Program-made: the position numbers and the translations under genes | The notes under the pieces: generated by a model | Database searches by the model: none | What the model was told of the DNA's origin: nothing | The model's input: the letters and a program-made list of their open reading frames with translations, nothing else | Part shown: one piece after another, positions 21,967 through 30,076 of the stretch | How positions within the stretch are numbered: position 1 is the first letter of the stretch | Layout of the letters: each line of letters starts with the position of its first letter | Origin: Bacillota bacterium | GTDB lineage: Bacteria > Bacillota > Bacilli > Paenibacillales > NBRC-103111 | DNA: 33,866 nt | Direction: 5' to 3' | NCBI GenBank assembly: GCA_023393235.1 | Contig: JAEWMH010000149.1 | Span: forward strand, 1-33,866

Positions 21967-22905
21967 ATGGCGAAGTTGGTTCAGAATATCACGGATTTGA
22001 TCGGCGATACACCGCTTGTGCGTCTAAACAGGGTTGTTCCCGAAGACAGTGCGGAAATCTACGTGAAGCTGGAATACCAAAACCCCGGCTCCAGCGTAAA
22101 GGACCGGATTGCCATCAGCATGGTGGAGGTTGCCGAGAAGGAGGGCAAGCTGAAGCCCGGTGATACCATTGTGGAACCGACTTCGGGCAATACTGGCATT
22201 GGCTTGGCCATGGTGGCTGCAGCTAAGGGCTACAAGGCCATTCTTGTTATGCCGGAGACCATGTCCCTGGAACGCCGCAACCTGCTGCGCGCTTATGGTG
22301 CCCAATTGGTGCTGACTCCCGGTGCTGAAGGCATGAAGGGCGCCATCCGCAAGGCGGAGGAGCTTGCCGCAGAGAATCCGTCCTATTTTATTCCCCAACA
22401 ATTCAAGAATCCGGCCAACGTCAAGGTTCACTTGGAAACCACCGGACCGGAAATCGTGGAAGCCATCAAGAGCTTCGACGGCAAGCTGGACGCCTTCGTT
22501 GCAGGCATCGGTACAGGCGGCACCATCACCGGTACTGGTGAAGTGCTGAAACAGAACTTCCCGGGCATCAAGATTATTGCCGTTGAGCCCAGCGCATCTC
22601 CGGTGCTGTCCGGCGGCAAACCCGGCCCCCACAAGATTCAAGGCATCGGCGCAGGTTTTGTGCCGGATATCCTGAATACCGAAATTTATGATCAAATCAT
22701 TCCCGTAGATAACGACGACGCCTTCGAAACCTCCCGCCGCGTAGCCAAGGAAGAGGGTATCCTGGGCGGTATTTCCTCTGGTGCTGCCATCTTCGCCGCA
22801 TTGCAGGTTGCCAAACAACTGGGCAAGGGCAAGCGCGTCATTGCGGTTCTGCCATCCAATGGCGAGCGCTACCTGAGCACTCCGCTGTACAGCTTCGAAG
22901 ACTAA
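21967..22905 (+). CDS. cysK: Cysteine synthase (O-acetylserine sulfhydrylase) CysK
   Basis: CysK makes cysteine from O-acetylserine and sulfide with PLP. In the 312-residue protein the PLP lysine is K45 in NPGSSVKDRIA, the substrate loop is TSGNTG at 72-77, the phosphate-binding glycine loop is GIGTGGTITGTGEVL, and the C-terminal active-site serine is in GGISSGAAIFAAL and LPSNGERYLSTPLY. In Bacillus, CysK also binds the repressor CymR. AGGAGG lies just upstream of the ATG. It is monocistronic, with its own promoter, probable CymR site and a downstream two-way terminator. B. subtilis has cysK at the same place, followed directly by pabB. Confidence 0.98.
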   Translation: MAKLVQNITDLIGDTPLVRLNRVVPEDSAEIYVKLEYQNPGSSVKDRIAISMVEVAEKEGKLKPGDTIVEPTSGNTGIGLAMVAAAKGYKAILVMPETMSLERRNLLRAYGAQLVLTPGAEGMKGAIRKAEELAAENPSYFIPQQFKNPANVKVHLETTGPEIVEAIKSFDGKLDAFVAGIGTGGTITGTGEVLKQNFPGIKIIAVEPSASPVLSGGKPGPHKIQGIGAGFVPDILNTEIYDQIIPVDNDDAFETSRRVAKEEGILGGISSGAAIFAALQVAKQLGKGKRVIAVLPSNGERYLSTPLYSFED

Positions 22906-22913
22906 TTGAACAA

Positions 22914-23003
22914 TCCCCCAAAAGTGACGAGATGCTGCTAGGGTATGTTTGCAAACACGGCCTAGGCCAATTCCGGGTACTTTTGGGGGAGCCCCCAAAA
23001 AAA
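22914..23003. repeat. Composite inverted-repeat element after cysK
   Basis: TCCCCCAAAAGT at 22914-22925 and ACTTTTGGGGGA at 22979-22990 are perfect 12-base inverted copies. Between them lie two perfect palindromes, TGTTTGCAAACA (22946-22957) and GGCCTAGGCC (22959-22968). A second CCCCCAAAA at 22992-23000 can also pair with the middle TTTTGGGGG, giving an alternative hairpin with a 2-base loop. No T-run follows on the + strand. Confidence 0.8.
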
Positions 23004-23016
23004 TGAGCATGGATAT

Positions 23017-23062
23017 AAAAAAAAAGCTTGTCCGGGCAAGATCTGCCCAGGCAAGCTTTTTT
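23017..23062. terminator. Bidirectional terminator between cysK and the chemoreceptor gene
   Basis: GCTTGTCCGGGCA at 23026-23038 and TGCCCAGGCAAGC at 23044-23056 form a 13-pair stem with two wobble/mismatch positions. Nine A precede it and six T follow, so it can stop transcription from both sides: cysK on + and the chemoreceptor on -. Confidence 0.9.
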
Positions 23063-23101
23063 CTGATATATGAAGGGGTAATGATCGGCAGGGGCGATTA
23101 T

Positions 23102-24886
23102 TTATGCCTTGAAGGTATCTACAAACGTCTTCAGCCGCAGCATATTGTCCAAATTAGCCTGGGAGCTTTCCTTCATCAGGTTCAAATCCTGCAGAATGAC
23201 GCCGGATTGGGTGCTGATGTCCTCCAAAGAATGGGCACTTTCGGCAATCCGCTCGGCCACGTCAGTGGTCTGTCGGGTGACTTCCACGGAGGAGGCGCTG
23301 ATTTCCTGGGAGGTGGCCGAAAGCTCCATCATCACATTCTGGATATGGCCGGCATCCTCCAGATACTTCCCGCTGTGCTCCATAAGCGATTTATAGCTCT
23401 CCAGGACATCACGCTCAATAAAGAAGGTGATTCCCAGAGAGGACTGCACCAGGGTTTCCACGGAGTTGGTGATGGTTCCCGCCAGCCCCTCAATCCGCTT
23501 GACGGTGGATTCCGTATGCTCCGCAAGCTTGCGGATTTCCGATGCCACAACAGCAAAGCCCCGTCCTGCTTCACCGGCCCGTGCACTCTCGATAGCCGCA
23601 TTCAGAGACAGCAGGTTAATCTGGCTGGCAATGCCGGAGATTTCTTGGGACAAGGAGCCGATTTCTTTCACGTTCTCCAAATGGAGGATGGCCTTGTCCA
23701 TGTCGTTCTGGGTGGCCTCGTACATTTCCCTGGTCCGCTCTATGGAGGTGGCGGAATGCTCCTGGAGCATCCGTGCCCGGTCGCTGACTTCGTTGGTCAA
23801 CGATGCCGCATCCTCCGTCCGCAAGGCAATGGAGCCGATGGCCTGCTCCACCTGCGTCATCGCTACAGCGATCTGGTCGGCAGCCTGGGCGACGAATTCC
23901 ATGGCTGCGGTCATTTCCCGGGTTTGGGCGTCGGTATCCTGGGCAATGTCCTTCACCTCGTCCGTGAGTGCATCCATCTCGCCAATATGGACGGCAATCC
24001 GGTCTGTGGCCGTGCTGGCCTCCTGCACGAAGCTGCGTACCTGCCCGGTCCATTCATTCAAGGCGCCGGCCACCTGCCCGGTTTCATCCTGGGTGGTCAC
24101 CGGAATCTCCCGGATGGTGTAGCGGTTTTGCTCGTCCTTGCGGAAAGCACGGGCAATTTCCAAGAGCGGCTTGGCGATGCGCGAGCTGATCCAATACCCG
24201 ATCACGGCCATGATGGCACAGATGCCGGCAATGAAGAGAACCGTTGCCATTATGCTGGATTTCAAATCATGGTCCAACTGGACCCGTTTCGTCTCCACCA
24301 TACCCTGCAGGTCATCCACATAGTTGCCTGTGCTGATGACCCACTTGTACGGTTCAAAATAGCGGGAATACGCCCGCTTCAAGGTAACCTTGGTGCCTCC
24401 TTCAGTCAACGGCTTCTCCCATAGATATTGAGTGTAACCTTGATCCTTGCCGGTGGTGGCGGCGCTGATGATGCCTTGAATCAGGGCGGTGCCCTCCGCA
24501 TCCTTCAGCTCCAGACGGTTGGTGCCCTCCTGGTCCGGCGACATGGGGTGGGCGATGAGTGTGCCGTCGGTGTGGTCGATCCAGAAGTAGCCGCTATCCC
24601 CGTACCGCAGGCTTTTGACGGCCTTGCGGGCTGAATTTTGGGCATCATCCTGGGTAATGATGTTGTTGGCGGCCTGGCGGTGGTAGGACTCCAGCAGATA
24701 ATAGGCGGTGTCCACCTGGTTTTTGATCATGACATCGTACTGCTGGAAGAGGTCCGCCTCATACCGCGTCAGCTCCCGGTCGGTGTTTTTCTGCAGCATG
24801 GCGATATTGTACCAGCCGAACAATCCGGTGAGGATCACGCTGCTTAAGACAAACGGTAGAAGAATTTTAAACCGAATGCGTCTCAC
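23102..24886 (-). CDS. Methyl-accepting chemotaxis protein with extracellular single-Cache sensor
   Basis: The 594-residue transmembrane receptor has a membrane segment at about 8-30, an extracytoplasmic sCache sensor (about 34-190, with GYFWIDHTDGTLIAHP and FEPYKWVISTGNYVDDL), a second membrane segment at about 213-235, a HAMP domain starting SSRIAKPLLEIARAF, and a long cytoplasmic coiled coil. The conserved signalling tip reads INLLSLNAAIESARAGEAGR then GFAVVASEIRKLAEH, which contacts CheA/CheW. sCache domains often bind small organic acids; the ligand is unknown. The start is GTG with AAGGAG 8 bases upstream. It is the only gene on this strand and interrupts the usual cysK-pabB neighbourhood, so it was probably inserted. 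No other chemotaxis gene is nearby. Confidence 0.95.
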   Translation of the reverse strand: MRRIRFKILLPFVLSSVILTGLFGWYNIAMLQKNTDRELTRYEADLFQQYDVMIKNQVDTAYYLLESYHRQAANNIITQDDAQNSARKAVKSLRYGDSGYFWIDHTDGTLIAHPMSPDQEGTNRLELKDAEGTALIQGIISAATTGKDQGYTQYLWEKPLTEGGTKVTLKRAYSRYFEPYKWVISTGNYVDDLQGMVETKRVQLDHDLKSSIMATVLFIAGICAIMAVIGYWISSRIAKPLLEIARAFRKDEQNRYTIREIPVTTQDETGQVAGALNEWTGQVRSFVQEASTATDRIAVHIGEMDALTDEVKDIAQDTDAQTREMTAAMEFVAQAADQIAVAMTQVEQAIGSIALRTEDAASLTNEVSDRARMLQEHSATSIERTREMYEATQNDMDKAILHLENVKEIGSLSQEISGIASQINLLSLNAAIESARAGEAGRGFAVVASEIRKLAEHTESTVKRIEGLAGTITNSVETLVQSSLGITFFIERDVLESYKSLMEHSGKYLEDAGHIQNVMMELSATSQEISASSVEVTRQTTDVAERIAESAHSLEDISTQSGVILQDLNLMKESSQANLDNMLRLKTFVDTFKA

Positions 24887-24940
24887 TTATAACACTCCTT
24901 GCTCCTATGTATTGACTTTCATAAAACGAATTTAAACTTC

Positions 24941-24969
24941 ATTATAGAATAAACCATCCCGTATTGAAA
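24941..24969 (-). promoter_or_regulatory. Candidate sigma-A promoter of the chemoreceptor gene
   Basis: On the - strand a perfect TATAAT (24941-24946) lies 17 bases after TTTCAA (24964-24969, 3 of 6). No sigma-D motility-type elements are seen. Confidence 0.45.
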
Positions 24970-24996
24970 TCGGATGAGGGAAGCAGACTTTAAGAA

Positions 24997-25025
24997 TTGT
25001 GTGACCAATGGCCATTTGTTAAAAT
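24997..25025 (+). promoter_or_regulatory. Candidate promoter of the pab-fol operon
   Basis: TTGTGT at 24997-25002, exactly 17 bases, then TAAAAT at 25020-25025 (5 of 6). It lies about 28 bases from, and diverges from, the chemoreceptor promoter. The -35 is weak. Confidence 0.45.
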
Positions 25026-25062
25026 GGGAGAAAGCTTGCGACACGTGAAGGAGGACAACCTG

Positions 25063-26643
25063 TTGACTGCAACTGCGCTGCAGGATTGGCAACGCTGGGC
25101 ACCGGCGTACACCATGCTGCCGTATATAGAGACCCACCCCTTGGACGGGCTGCCTGCCCAATGGGACGGGCTTTGGGGGAGCTCCGCCAAACCCGCCTTT
25201 GTGCTGGAGAGCGGTAAGGGAGGGCGCTACACCATTGCCGGCTCCTCCCCCGTATCCATGATCGAGGGCAAAGGGACAGCCGCCGTGGTGACGGACTGGT
25301 CGGGCACCGGAAGCTGCCAAGAGCGGCGGACGGGAAGCCCGCTCCCGCTGATCCGGGAATGGATGAGCCCGTATAAGGCACCAACCGTGCCGGGTACGCC
25401 CAAAATATGCGGCGGAGCCGTAGGCTACCTGAGCTATGATGTGGTCCGCCATCTGGAGAAGCTGCCGGAGCTGGCCCGGGATGATCTGGGTATACCCGAT
25501 TATGTCATGCTCCGCTTCGAGGAGCTGTGGGTGGCGGATCTGCAGGAGCAGAAGCTTTACTGCTGCGTGCATGTTCCCCTTCTACAGCCGTCAGATGAAG
25601 CGGACACGGAGCGTCTTTACCGAACCGCCGTAGAGCGTGCGGCACTCCTGAAGGCGGAGTGGGACCGGCTGCTCCGTTCCCCGGAGGCGGAGCAGGCCCG
25701 CCGACGTGCGGCACAAATGCGGGATATTGTGGGCGGACAGGATCTGTCCATTGATCTGAACAGCATGGATGGGCTCCGGCGCGATTTCAGCAAGGATGCC
25801 TTCATGCAGGCGGTGGAGAAAATCCGGGACTACATTGCCGCAGGTGATGTGTTCCAGGTGAATCTGGCCGTCCGCCAGAGCCGTCCGCTATCCTCTCATC
25901 CCGCCCATATCTACGAATGGCTGCGGGTGTTCAACCCCTCACCGTATATGGGCTATCTGCGCCTGCCCGGCTTCGAGCTGGTATCCGCTTCCCCTGAGCT
26001 TCTGGTCCAGCTGGAGGGGAACACTGTCCGCACCCGGCCCATCGCCGGAACCCGCCGCCGGGGAACCTCTGACGAAGAAGACCGCCGGATGCGGGATGAG
26101 CTGCTGGCCAATGAAAAGGAGCGGGCGGAGCATATTATGCTGGTGGACCTGGAGCGCAATGATCTGGGGCGGATTTCCCGGTACGGCACGGTGAAGGTGA
26201 CAGAGCTGATGGGAATCGAGTATTATTCCCACGTCATGCACATCGTCTCCGAGGTGACAGGGGAGCTGGCGGAGGGCAAGGATGCCTATGACGTCATCGC
26301 CGCCGCCTTCCCGGGGGGCACCATCACGGGGGCGCCCAAGGTGCGGACCATGGAGATCATCGAGGAGCTGGAGCCGGTGCGGCGGGGCCCCTATACCGGG
26401 TCCATCGGGTGGATTGACTACAACGGCAACATGGAATTTAATATAGTTATCCGCACGCTGCTGGCCCTGGAGGGTCAGGCATATGTGCAGGCAGGAGCGG
26501 GAATTGTGATTGACTCGGTGCCGGAGCGGGAATACAAGGAATCCCTCTCCAAGGCCAAGGCCTTGTGGAAGGCAGTGGAGTACAGCGAGCGGCACCGCTT
26601 GTGGGAGGAAGACCATACGAAGAAGGGGGCGGACATAGAATGA
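25063..26643 (+). CDS. pabB: Aminodeoxychorismate synthase component I
   Basis: PabB aminates chorismate to 4-amino-4-deoxychorismate using ammonia from PabA. The 526-residue protein has the chorismate-binding fold of the TrpE/PabB family: an N-terminal half with FVLESGKGGRYTIAGSSPV, and a C-terminal half with FQVNLAVRQSRPL, ASPELLVQLEG, the PIAGTRRRG loop, LLANEKERAEHIMLVDLERN, GGTITGAPKVRTMEIIEELE and QAGAGIVIDSVPEREYKES. TrpE is similar, but the position ahead of pabA, pabC and folP argues for PabB. The start TTG 25063 is chosen because AAGGAGG at 25048-25054 lies 8 bases upstream; an in-frame ATG at 25024 overlaps the candidate promoter. The stop overlaps pabA as ATGA. Confidence 0.93.
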   Translation: MTATALQDWQRWAPAYTMLPYIETHPLDGLPAQWDGLWGSSAKPAFVLESGKGGRYTIAGSSPVSMIEGKGTAAVVTDWSGTGSCQERRTGSPLPLIREWMSPYKAPTVPGTPKICGGAVGYLSYDVVRHLEKLPELARDDLGIPDYVMLRFEELWVADLQEQKLYCCVHVPLLQPSDEADTERLYRTAVERAALLKAEWDRLLRSPEAEQARRRAAQMRDIVGGQDLSIDLNSMDGLRRDFSKDAFMQAVEKIRDYIAAGDVFQVNLAVRQSRPLSSHPAHIYEWLRVFNPSPYMGYLRLPGFELVSASPELLVQLEGNTVRTRPIAGTRRRGTSDEEDRRMRDELLANEKERAEHIMLVDLERNDLGRISRYGTVKVTELMGIEYYSHVMHIVSEVTGELAEGKDAYDVIAAAFPGGTITGAPKVRTMEIIEELEPVRRGPYTGSIGWIDYNGNMEFNIVIRTLLALEGQAYVQAGAGIVIDSVPEREYKESLSKAKALWKAVEYSERHRLWEEDHTKKGADIE

Positions 26644-27224
26644 TTCTGGTGATTGATAATTACGATTCCTTTACCTACAACTTGGTGCAATACCTGGGGG
26701 AGCTGGGTGAAAAGGTCGAGGTGCGCCGCAATGACGAAATTGATCTGGAGGGAATAGCGGCGCTCAAGCCGGACCATATTCTGATTTCGCCGGGGCCGTG
26801 CACCCCGAATGAGGCGGGAGTCAGCTTGGCTCTGATCGAACGGTTCAAAGGGGAGCTCCCTATTCTCGGCGTTTGTTTGGGGCATCAATCAATCGGCCAG
26901 GCCTTCGGCGGCGATGTGATTCGCGCGGAGCGCCTGATGCACGGCAAAACCTCCCAGATCCACCACGACGGCAAGGGGTTGTTCCGGGATTTGCCCAACC
27001 CGTTTACGGCCACCCGCTACCATTCTCTCATCGTGAAGCGGGAAACCCTTCCTGACTGCCTGGAAATTACCGCCTGGACGGACGAAGGGGAAATTATGGG
27101 CCTGCGCCATAAGGAATATGCCATTGAGGGCGTGCAGTTTCATCCCGAATCCATCATCACCCAGAACGGACATAAGATGCTGGCCAACTTCCTGGGACAT
27201 TCAGCCTCGCAAGGAGCCAAGTAA
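26640..27224 (+). CDS. pabA: Aminodeoxychorismate synthase glutamine amidotransferase component II
   Basis: PabA hydrolyses glutamine and passes ammonia to PabB. The 194-residue class I amidotransferase starts MILVIDNYDSFTYNLVQYLG, has the oxyanion region ISPGPCTPNEAG, and shows the full catalytic triad C79 in GVCLGHQSIG, with H168 and E170 in VQFHPESI. The ATG overlaps the pabB stop (ATGA), fixing the start. In B. subtilis this subunit also serves anthranilate synthase (TrpG) and its translation is controlled by TRAP; I see no GAG/TAG repeat array near this start. pabC begins at the base after its stop. Confidence 0.96.
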   Translation: MILVIDNYDSFTYNLVQYLGELGEKVEVRRNDEIDLEGIAALKPDHILISPGPCTPNEAGVSLALIERFKGELPILGVCLGHQSIGQAFGGDVIRAERLMHGKTSQIHHDGKGLFRDLPNPFTATRYHSLIVKRETLPDCLEITAWTDEGEIMGLRHKEYAIEGVQFHPESIITQNGHKMLANFLGHSASQGAK

Positions 27225-28115
27225 ATGATAATCGCTATGAACGGCGCCTTGTGCGCCTCGGATAAGGCCGTGATCTCCGTGTATGATCACGGTTTTCTGT
27301 ATGGAATGGGTGTGTTCGAAACCTTCCGCACCTATAGTGGCCGCCCCTTTCTGCTGGCGGAGCATCTGGAACGGCTTGCTGCCGGGGCGCGTGAGCTGGG
27401 CATCCCCCACGAGCCTTATGAACCGCGTATAACCGCATTGGTCCAGGAGCTTCTTCAAGCTAACAGTCTCGACGACGCTTACTTCCGCTTGAGTGTGTCG
27501 GCGGGAGAGGAGCCTTTGGGCCTGCCCGGGGACAGCTACAGCTGCCCCGCCGAGATCCTGTATGTGAAGCCGCTGCCGCCGGAGAAGGATGCAGCTGCGT
27601 GGGCAGCCGGACGGCCCCTTCAGCTGCTGGAGACCCGCAGGAATACGCCGGAGGGCGAACGGCGGCTGAAATCCTTTCATTATATGAACTCCATTTTCGG
27701 CAAAAGAGAGCTATCGCGTTATCCCTGGGCCCAGGGGGCGGAAGGGGTGTTCCTGGATGACTGCGGCTTTGTCTCCGAGGGTACCGTCAGCAACCTGTTC
27801 TTCATTCAGGGGGATACGCTGTATACTCCAGCCGCCGAAACCTGCATTCTGGAGGGCATCACCCGGGATTGGGTGCTCCGCCATGCAGCAGAGGCCGGGC
27901 TGGAAGTGGAGGAGGGTTTTTATACCTGGGAAATGCTGCTGGAGGCGGATGAAGTCTTTTTGACCAACTCCATTCAGGAATTGATGCCGGTTACCAGTCT
28001 CTACGATCCCGAGGGCAACGGACTGATCATCAGCGGAGGAACAGCAGGTGAGCGGACTCTCCAGCTGGCAGCCCGGTACCGCCGTGCAGCGGAAGCGGGA
28101 GGGGGCGGGCAATGA
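27225..28115 (+). CDS. pabC: Aminodeoxychorismate lyase
   Basis: PabC is a PLP enzyme that removes pyruvate from aminodeoxychorismate to give p-aminobenzoate. The 296-residue protein is a fold-type IV aminotransferase: ISVYDHGFLYGMGVFETFRT at the N-terminus, LLAEHLERLAAGARELGI, the PLP lysine in ERRLKSFHYMNSIFGKR, FVSEGTVSNLFFI, and EVFLTNSIQELMPVTSL. D-alanine or branched-chain aminotransferases share this fold, but the operon identifies PabC. An AAGGAG site in the end of pabA precedes the ATG, which abuts the pabA stop. Its last four bases (ATGA) overlap folP. Confidence 0.92.
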   Translation: MIIAMNGALCASDKAVISVYDHGFLYGMGVFETFRTYSGRPFLLAEHLERLAAGARELGIPHEPYEPRITALVQELLQANSLDDAYFRLSVSAGEEPLGLPGDSYSCPAEILYVKPLPPEKDAAAWAAGRPLQLLETRRNTPEGERRLKSFHYMNSIFGKRELSRYPWAQGAEGVFLDDCGFVSEGTVSNLFFIQGDTLYTPAAETCILEGITRDWVLRHAAEAGLEVEEGFYTWEMLLEADEVFLTNSIQELMPVTSLYDPEGNGLIISGGTAGERTLQLAARYRRAAEAGGGGQ

Positions 28116-28954
28116 GCGCACGTTTCCTGGACTGCCGCGGCAAAAGGCTCCCTTTGGGGGAGCGGACCCTTATTATGGGCATATTGAATGTGACGCCGGA
28201 CTCCTTCTCGGACGGGGGCCGGTATAATACGGTGGATAGAGCGGTGGCCCAGGCCCGCAGGCTGGTGGAGGACGGAGCCGATATTCTGGATATTGGCGGG
28301 GAATCCACTCGTCCCGGGTCGGCGGCGGTTTCTTTGGAGGAGGAGCTTGAGCGGATTATTCCCGTTATTGAGGCGGTCTCCCGGGAGATGGACACGCCTA
28401 TCTCCGTTGATACCTACAAGCCGGAGGCGGCTAAACTGGCTCTGGTGTCAGGGGCGTCAATTATCAATGATATCTGGGGCTTCCGTCGCGACCGGAGGAT
28501 GGCTGAAGTGGCGGCGGCTTACGGCTGCCCGGTGGTGCTGATGCACAACCGGGAGGAGCCGCTGTATGCGGATTTTCTGACGGATGTGAAGCATGATCTG
28601 CTGGATTCCGTGGCCATTGCCCTGAAGGCAGGAGTGGACCCCGCCCGGATCATTCTCGACCCCGGGATCGGCTTCGCCAAAAACCAGGAGGAAAACCTCT
28701 ATATGCTCCGCCATCTTGGGGAAATCGCCGCGCTGGGGTATCCGGTGCTGCTGGGCACCTCCCGCAAGCGGGTGATCCGCAACGTGCTGGATGTGGGGAC
28801 TGATGAAGCGGATTCGGGAACAGCGGCGACTGTTGCATGGGGAATCGCCCAGGGTATGAATATAATGAGAGTCCATGATGTGCTGGGTATGTCCCGGGTA
28901 GCCCGGATGACCGATGCCATCCTCCATGCGGACTTGAGGCGGGATAACGATTAA
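28112..28954 (+). CDS. folP: Dihydropteroate synthase
   Basis: FolP joins p-aminobenzoate to hydroxymethyl-dihydropterin diphosphate and is the sulfonamide target. The 280-residue barrel protein shows the standard motifs: MGILNVTPDSFSDGGRYN (pterin/diphosphate site), ILDIGGESTRPGSAAVS, PISVDTYKPEAAKLAL, IINDIWGFRRD, LDPGIGFAKNQEENL, LLGTSRKRVI (the pAB/sulfa-contact serine region) and the closing MRVHDV. The ATG overlaps the pabC stop (ATGA). B. subtilis calls it sul and has the same order. folB follows after 30 bases. Confidence 0.97.
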   Translation: MSARFLDCRGKRLPLGERTLIMGILNVTPDSFSDGGRYNTVDRAVAQARRLVEDGADILDIGGESTRPGSAAVSLEEELERIIPVIEAVSREMDTPISVDTYKPEAAKLALVSGASIINDIWGFRRDRRMAEVAAAYGCPVVLMHNREEPLYADFLTDVKHDLLDSVAIALKAGVDPARIILDPGIGFAKNQEENLYMLRHLGEIAALGYPVLLGTSRKRVIRNVLDVGTDEADSGTAATVAWGIAQGMNIMRVHDVLGMSRVARMTDAILHADLRRDND

Positions 28955-28984
28955 ACCAACGAATCATTCAGGAGGCGGCAAGGT

Positions 28985-29347
28985 TTGGATAAGATGGTTT
29001 TGAACGGCATGGAGTTTTTCGGCTACCACGGCGTATTTCCGGAGGAGAATAAGCTGGGGCAGCGTTTCTACATCGATGTGGAGATAGTTCTGGATCTGCA
29101 GGAGGCCGGCCGGCTGGATGACCTTTCGCTTACGGTGAACTACGCGGAGGTTTACGGTGTGGTGAAGGGGATTGCCGAAGGTCCCCCTTTCAAGCTGATT
29201 GAGGCGCTGGCCGAACGAGTTGCATCTGATCTTCTGCAAACTTATACTAGTATTTATGAAATTGCCGTGCGGGTGACCAAGCCTCATCCTCCGTTTGAAA
29301 CCCATTTTGACGGGGTCACGGTACACATTCATAGAAAGCGGGCATAG
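28985..29347 (+). CDS. folB: Dihydroneopterin aldolase
   Basis: FolB cleaves dihydroneopterin to hydroxymethyl-dihydropterin and glycolaldehyde. The 120-residue protein has the family pattern: LNGMEFFGYHGVFPEENKLG with the catalytic-region Glu, FYIDVEIVLDL, LTVNYAEVYGVVKGI, LIEALAERVASDLL and VRVTKPHPP with the conserved Lys, the typical tunnel-fold length. The start is TTG 28985, 9 bases after GGAGG at 28971-28975; ATG 28994 is the in-frame alternative. folK begins 7 bases after its stop. Confidence 0.95.
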   Translation: MDKMVLNGMEFFGYHGVFPEENKLGQRFYIDVEIVLDLQEAGRLDDLSLTVNYAEVYGVVKGIAEGPPFKLIEALAERVASDLLQTYTSIYEIAVRVTKPHPPFETHFDGVTVHIHRKRA

Positions 29348-29354
29348 ACGCTGT

Positions 29355-29867
29355 ATGAATCAGGCTCAACAAGAGTGGACAACGGCATACATTGGACTAG
29401 GCTCCAATTTGGGGAACCGGGAAGCTTGGCTGGCCGGGGCCGTCGGCCTTTTGGACGGTCATCCGGAGGTCAGGATTGCGGCAAGCTCCGCCATATACGA
29501 AACCGAACCGGTTGGCTATGTGGACCAGCCGGTTTTTTTGAATATGGCGCTGCGTGTAGAGACGCGGCTTCCGCCGGAGCGGCTGCTGGCCTTCATGATG
29601 GAGGTGGAGCAGCAGCTGGAGCGCAAGCGCGAAATCCGCTGGGGCCCCCGGACGATTGATCTGGATATGCTCTTGTATGGGGACTGCCGAATGGACTCCC
29701 CTGCATTAACCTTGCCTCATCCCCGGATGCTGGAACGGGCTTTTGTCCTGGTCCCGCTGCAGGATGTGCTGTTGCCCGAACCACGCCTCCAGGCGGAGCT
29801 GATTCGCGAAACACTGGACACGCTGGAAGGAAAGGAGGGCGTCAAACGATGGAAAGACAAGCTTTAG
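29355..29867 (+). CDS. folK: 2-amino-4-hydroxy-6-hydroxymethyldihydropteridine diphosphokinase
   Basis: FolK transfers diphosphate from ATP to hydroxymethyl-dihydropterin, making the FolP substrate. The 170-residue protein shows AYIGLGSNLGNREAWL at the N-terminus, the substrate loop YETEPVGYVDQPVFLNMAL, and the metal/ATP signature KREIRWGPRTIDLDMLLYG followed by LTLPHPRMLERAFVLVPL. The ATG at 29355 has no clear ribosome site, so translation may rely on ribosomes leaving folB 7 bases earlier. The 3' end overlaps the small XRE gene by 19 bases. Confidence 0.95.
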   Translation: MNQAQQEWTTAYIGLGSNLGNREAWLAGAVGLLDGHPEVRIAASSAIYETEPVGYVDQPVFLNMALRVETRLPPERLLAFMMEVEQQLERKREIRWGPRTIDLDMLLYGDCRMDSPALTLPHPRMLERAFVLVPLQDVLLPEPRLQAELIRETLDTLEGKEGVKRWKDKL

Positions 29868-30076
29868 CATACCGGATACGCGCATTCCGCAAATTAAAAG
29901 GATTAACCCAATCGGATCTGGCGGATCGGCTGGGAGTGTCGTTGGCCATCGTAGGCACCATTGAACGGGGAACCCGCCGGGTGGACGAGCGTATGCTCGC
30001 CCGGATATCGGAAGCTCTGCAGGTGGATATCGACGAGCTGCTCCCTCCCGGTTCCGCGATGAAAGGAGACGCATAA
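29849..30076 (+). CDS. Small XRE-family helix-turn-helix protein (YazB-like)
   Basis: The 75-residue protein is a single Cro/C1-type HTH domain: AYRIRAFRKLKGLTQSDLAD, then RLGVSLAIVGTIERGTRRVD with the recognition helix, and ISEALQVDIDELL. It has no other domain. B. subtilis yazB occupies the same position between folK and yacF (dusB). AAAGGAGGG upstream sets the ATG. It overlaps folK by 19 bases and touches dusB with TAATG, so it is firmly inside the operon. The target is unknown; the conserved position suggests control of the folate genes, but that is inference. Confidence 0.88.
   Translation: MERQALAYRIRAFRKLKGLTQSDLADRLGVSLAIVGTIERGTRRVDERMLARISEALQVDIDELLPPGSAMKGDA

Noticed and set aside
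22949..24424. Long + strand open frame opposite the chemoreceptor gene (491 codons)
   Set aside because: The - strand frame carries clear sCache, HAMP and MCP motifs; the + strand frame has none.
26570..26645. TRAP-type GAG/TAG repeats at the pabA start
   Set aside because: B. subtilis controls this gene by TRAP, but no regularly spaced triplet array is present here.
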